In this document: positions 28,201-31,181 of the stretch, in pieces
Layout: the number at the start of each line of letters is the position of its first letter
Numbering within the stretch: position 1 is the stretch's first letter
From: Mesostigma viride
Taxonomy: Eukaryota > Streptophyta > Mesostigmatophyceae > Mesostigmatales > Mesostigmataceae
Assembly (NCBI GenBank): GCA_009746045.1
Contig: RPFO01002050.1
Location: 1-31,181, forward strand
Direction: 5' to 3'
DNA: 31,181 nucleotides
Position numbers and translations under genes: made by a program
Notes under the pieces: generated by a model
The model's database searches: none
Seen by the model: only the letters and a program-made list of their open reading frames with translations
What the model was told of the DNA's origin: nothing

Positions 28201-30448
28201 CTACACATGCTTGCCCCGCACGTGCCTCCCCCACGTCTGCATCCACCGCAGTTGACATGCTTGCTCGCAGCTCCTCTCTGCCGCTGGCTTCGTTGCCATG
28301 TTCCTCCACCCGCTGCCTCTTGCCTTTCCGATCCTGTTCCTCGCGCTTCTTCGCCGCCTCTCTTTCACTCTCTTCCTCTCTCTTTTCTGCTGCCTCTCGT
28401 GCCCTGCTCCAGGTAATGATGTGCTTCCTTAGGCGGGAGGTCTGCATTACCGAAATTGGACGATATGCACGTCAAAGGAAAGCCAGCCAAGCAGCAACAT
28501 TACCAACCATGTAGCGGCAGGGTCAGTGCAGGGGCCAGCACCATAACTGCCTTTGTCTTGTACTCCTACCACACACATTAGGGAAGACTGCTGGCATGGC
28601 AGCCTGCATCACAGCAATAAATTGCCACCAACTAAAAATAAGAGAGTGACTCACCGCTGTGGTTCCCTGAAGTGTGGTGGTCACAACTCCATCCTTTACA
28701 AATTTCAGGCTGCTCCACAGCTTGGGATTTTGTTGATGCCATTTTTTCAATTCCTGTTCCATGTATATTGCCCCCGCCTCACGCTTCCATGGGTCGCCGT
28801 GTACGTCAAACTTTGCTGATGCTTCAGAGAAGTCAAGCGGTTCTTTGCATTCCCTCACCTGTATTCAACGGCAACGCCAAAACGGAATCCCATCGCATGC
28901 GGAGCGGGGGAACAAGTCAGAAATCAACGCTGCCACGGTGAGACGGCAGATGATGAGGCAGACACGACAATGCCGGCACTAGGTGCATGGCAACTATGTG
29001 AACAATGACGGTAGCACTCACATGCCTAACCAGCATTTTCTCTGTTTCCCCCGGGTTAGAGTGTAAGGCCTATGCCAACCAAGGTAAACAACAAAACAAC
29101 ACATCCTAAACTGCCCTAACTGACATGGGCAACAAACATGGCCAATGGAGGACAAGGAACCAAGTAGGATCATCCAACTGGATCACGGTATTATGGCAGC
29201 TTGCGTGCAGTAAATTATATCAAGCATGGTTGGCTCACCACATTGAAGTATTGTCACATCATTACAACAAGGGAAAGTCAGAAATCAACGCTGCCACGGT
29301 GAGCCGGCAGATGATGGGGCAGACACGACAATGCACTGGGTGCATGGCAACTATGTGAACACTGACGGTAGCACTCACATGCCTAACCAGCATTTTCTCT
29401 GTTTCCCCCGGGTTAGAGTGTAAGGCCTATGCCAACCAAGGTAAACAACAAAACAACACATCCTAAACTGCCCTAACTGACATGGGCAACAAACATGGCC
29501 AATGGAGGACAAGGAACCAAGTAGGATCATCCAACTGGATCACGGTATTATGGCAGCTTGCGTGCAGTAAATTATATCAAGCATGGTTGGCTCACCACAT
29601 TGAAGTATTGTCACATCATTACAACAAGGGAAAGTCAGAAATCAACGCTGCCACGGTGAGCCGGCAGATGATGAGGCAGACACGACAATGCACTGGGTGC
29701 ATGGCAACTATGTGAACACTGACGGTAGCACTCACGTGCCTAACCAGCATTTTCTCTGTTTCCCCCGGGTTAGAGTGTAAGGCCTATGCCAACCCAGCTC
29801 AACAACAAAACAACACATCATAAACTGCGCTAACTGACATGGGCAAAAAACATGGGCAATGGAGGACAGGGAACCAAGTAGGATCATCCAACAGGATCAC
29901 GGTATTATGGCAGCTTGCACGCAGCAGATCATATCAAGCATGGTTGGCTCACCACATTGAAGTATTGTCACATCATTACAACAAGGGTAAGCTCAAATAA
30001 ACTAGTCGTGGCCACTATCTACAGGCAGTATAACGAATGCAACCCATGCAACATGGTGCTCACTACAACGCTTCCTTATCTGCGCAATAAAAAGTACAGG
30101 GACATTGCATGGCGGCCCCTCAGCTTTTGAGCGCTGTGATGCCGCTGCGACGATAGGGTGGTCAACTGCGACGATAGGGTGAACACAACCATACCCACAT
30201 CATCCTTGCCACAATACGTTTTATGAATCCCCTCAAACCTTTGCGAGAAGCTATAGTCTGCGACAGCGTCCCCTGGCGACGACATATACGCATATGCGTT
30301 CTCAGCTACTATATTCATTAATTCCCATGGCAGCCGTCTTGTGAGGGGTCCGACGTACCTTTGCTGCCAGAGATTCTTCTGCGAATGCGGTTGCCGCTGT
30401 GCGCTTTGCCACCCAGCGTGCTTCCATGCAGGCCCGCGCGTCCTCCAT
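25250..30448 (-). CDS. Multi-exon gene with repeat domain and possible protease-like C-terminus
   Basis: My minus-strand model is 30448-30359, 30257-30195, three 48-bp mini-exons (29783-29736, 29426-29379, 29069-29022), 28858-28655, 28441-27959 and 27774-25250. Every junction is GT-AG and phase 0. The product starts [20 protein letters not shown], then [17 protein letters not shown], the repeated [16 protein letters not shown], a charged coiled coil ([20 protein letters not shown]), and a 26-residue Lys/Glu/Gly repeat region with an 11-Glu run. The last 350 residues hold a C2H2-like [33 protein letters not shown] and [20 protein letters not shown]. Those two blocks resemble the Cys and His boxes of ubiquitin-specific (C19) proteases, weakly. 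The repeat region needs at least one frame change, near the C7 run at about 26770. Upstream exons and function are uncertain. Confidence 0.5.
26440..27650 (-). repeat. 78-bp coding minisatellite
   Basis: Units recur every 78 bp (CTCCTCGG at 26513, 26591, then 26824, 26902, 26980), and later units are a few bases shorter. On the minus strand a unit encodes [20 protein letters not shown] plus AGG and similar. Most units have a run of five to seven C, and run-length differences move the frame between units. One strand is almost pure pyrimidine (C/T). Confidence 0.9.
28914..29990. repeat. Three tandem copies of a 357-361 bp unit
   Basis: GAAATCAACGCTGCCACGGT starts at 28920, 29281 and 29638. The first copy is 361 bp through a 4-base insertion. 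The third is the most diverged. Each copy contains the 48-bp mini-exon candidate. The plus-strand ORFs beginning [15 protein letters not shown] are repeat by-products. Confidence 0.95.
30138..30181 (+). repeat. Short direct repeat
   Basis: CTGCGACGATAGGGTG occurs twice, about 21 bases apart, within a candidate intron of the minus-strand gene. No role is evident. Confidence 0.7.
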
Positions 30449-30550
30449 CGATACACAACAGAGGCTGTCCTGACTGCGAAAGACTTAATTACCAATGTCT
30501 TCGTCGTCTTCTACGTCTTCCACAGTGTGCATGCGTAGCTAGCCAGCTAT

Positions 30551-30730
30551 GTCGCGGTTTACGATCCAGTTAACGATAACGGCCCCGTAACCAGCCCAGT
30601 ACCTAATATTGGAGCAGCTATGGCGCCGTACCCACTACCTGACCCGTCCCGTATACCCCAACGTAACCTGAACCGAAGCCGTTCACGCCCCCGTAAACAT
30701 AACCGGCCCAGTTATTGGGCCGTACCGAAT
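30551..30730. repeat. Second GTAAC/GTTAC-type array
   Basis: About 180 bp of GTAAC, GTACC and GTTA words such as GGCCCCGTAACCAGCCCAGT, CCCCCGTAAACATAACCGGC and GTTATTGGGCCGTACC. The style is that of 9779-10510 but shorter and more degenerate. It lies between the 5' end of the minus-strand gene and the start of a plus-strand gene at 30892. Confidence 0.65.
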
Positions 30731-30891
30731 CTCGGGGCCAATATTCCGAATCCACGAGGTAGCCATGGCTGACGGCGGAGCTCATAACTTTCACGTTTGA
30801 GCACCGAATTTAGTCGTGAATATCACAATCGCTTCGTCTTTCTAAGACGCACATGCTGATATAATTTTCCGACGCTATTACACAATATACG

Positions 30892-31069
30892 ATGAGCAAA
30901 CGCCCATCGACGCAACGCAGCCTGACGGCTGCGCTCGGCAATGAAAATACGTCTGCAGCTCCGGCTGCAGCTTCGCCATCAGGTCCGGCAGGCGGCAGTG
31001 ACACTAGTCACGCACTGGTAGTCGCCAGCACCCTCCCGGGTTCCTGCCTCGCCCTCAGCCTCGCCTGAT
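30892..31069 (+). CDS. Start of a plus-strand gene, partial
   Basis: ATG 30892 opens MSKRPSTQRSLTAALGNENT, followed by an Ala/Ser/Pro/Gly-rich stretch, and the frame ends at 31069. A neighbouring frame continues more convincingly (PSASPDPKRSRSTNLVV), so a frameshift or an unseen splice is likely. A short basic start with a low-complexity linker is common at the N-terminus of hAT-like and other algal transposases, but there is no domain here to prove it. The rest would lie to the right of the window. Confidence 0.35.
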
Positions 31070-31181
31070 CCCAAGCGCAGTCGCTCAACGAACCTGGTGG
31101 TCTGAGCGAGAAATTGACGTTGATCGGCTTTTTGCACCTTCGACTCAACAGCTAGGCTTGCCTTTTTCGAAATTCATTGCT
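31070..31181. other. Window end, nothing resolved
   Basis: Probably the continuation of the 30892 gene or its first intron. No signal can be assigned. Confidence 0.3.

Noticed and set aside
30475-30530. Acidic start peptide MHTVEDVEDDEDI joined by a 19-base intron to the exon at 30473
   Set aside because: The intron would be far shorter than the others in the window, and the phase puts the next exon in the wrong frame.

Overview
The window is eukaryotic nuclear DNA that is almost entirely mobile and repetitive. Evidence for a eukaryote: in-phase GT-AG introns of roughly 60-500 bp (gene 1, a DNA-transposon transposase, a repeat-rich minus-strand gene), a chromodomain Ty3/gypsy retrotransposon, LINE-type fragments, long microsatellites and a eukaryotic-type protein kinase. 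There are no bacterial operons or ribosome binding sites. A green alga is my best guess, from the mixed base composition and repeat content. This is an inference; I cannot name a species, and I see no obvious single-copy host gene.

Layout. 1-1135: dispersed-repeat and decayed LINE fragments. 1205-9778: a frameshifted Ty3/gypsy chromovirus-like element on the minus strand. It has a polypurine tract and a 3' LTR at its left end, and lacks its 5' end. Its reverse transcriptase is split by a 1.16-kb DNA element with CATACG-rich inverted ends (6545-7704). 9779-10510: an array of GTTAC/GTAAC palindromes that abuts the broken gag. 10871-12418: a three-exon minus-strand gene of unknown function (gene 1). 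12654-21889: a likely composite DNA transposon of about 9.2 kb, bounded by inverted arrays of an ACTATGTACTC palindrome. It carries a multi-exon tnp2/CACTA-like transposase on the plus strand (13444-17922), a protein kinase on the minus strand (19447-20889) with a truncated tandem copy of the kinase tail, and LINE/SINE debris between them. 22057-22386: a plus-strand first exon followed at once by a (TGCC)n tract. 22601-25205: nested dispersed repeats and a 612-bp compound CAC-CAA-CTA microsatellite. 25250-30448: a minus-strand multi-exon gene with tandemly triplicated mini-exons, a 26-residue coding minisatellite and a possible cysteine-protease-like C-terminus. 30551-30730: a second GTAAC-type array. 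30892 onward: the start of a plus-strand gene that leaves the window.

Working together. The most coherent system is the inverted-array element. Transposase and kinase converge inside arms that match each other exactly over at least a full 153-bp unit, so the kinase looks like cargo or an accessory gene. Four unrelated array families (GTTAC, CATACG/GTATAA, ACTATGTACTC, ATGATTAC) share a design: short palindromic TAC/GTA-core words in clusters, two of them at demonstrable element boundaries. They may be subterminal transposase-binding arrays.

Exon coordinates are my own readings of splice signals and phase. No homology search was run.
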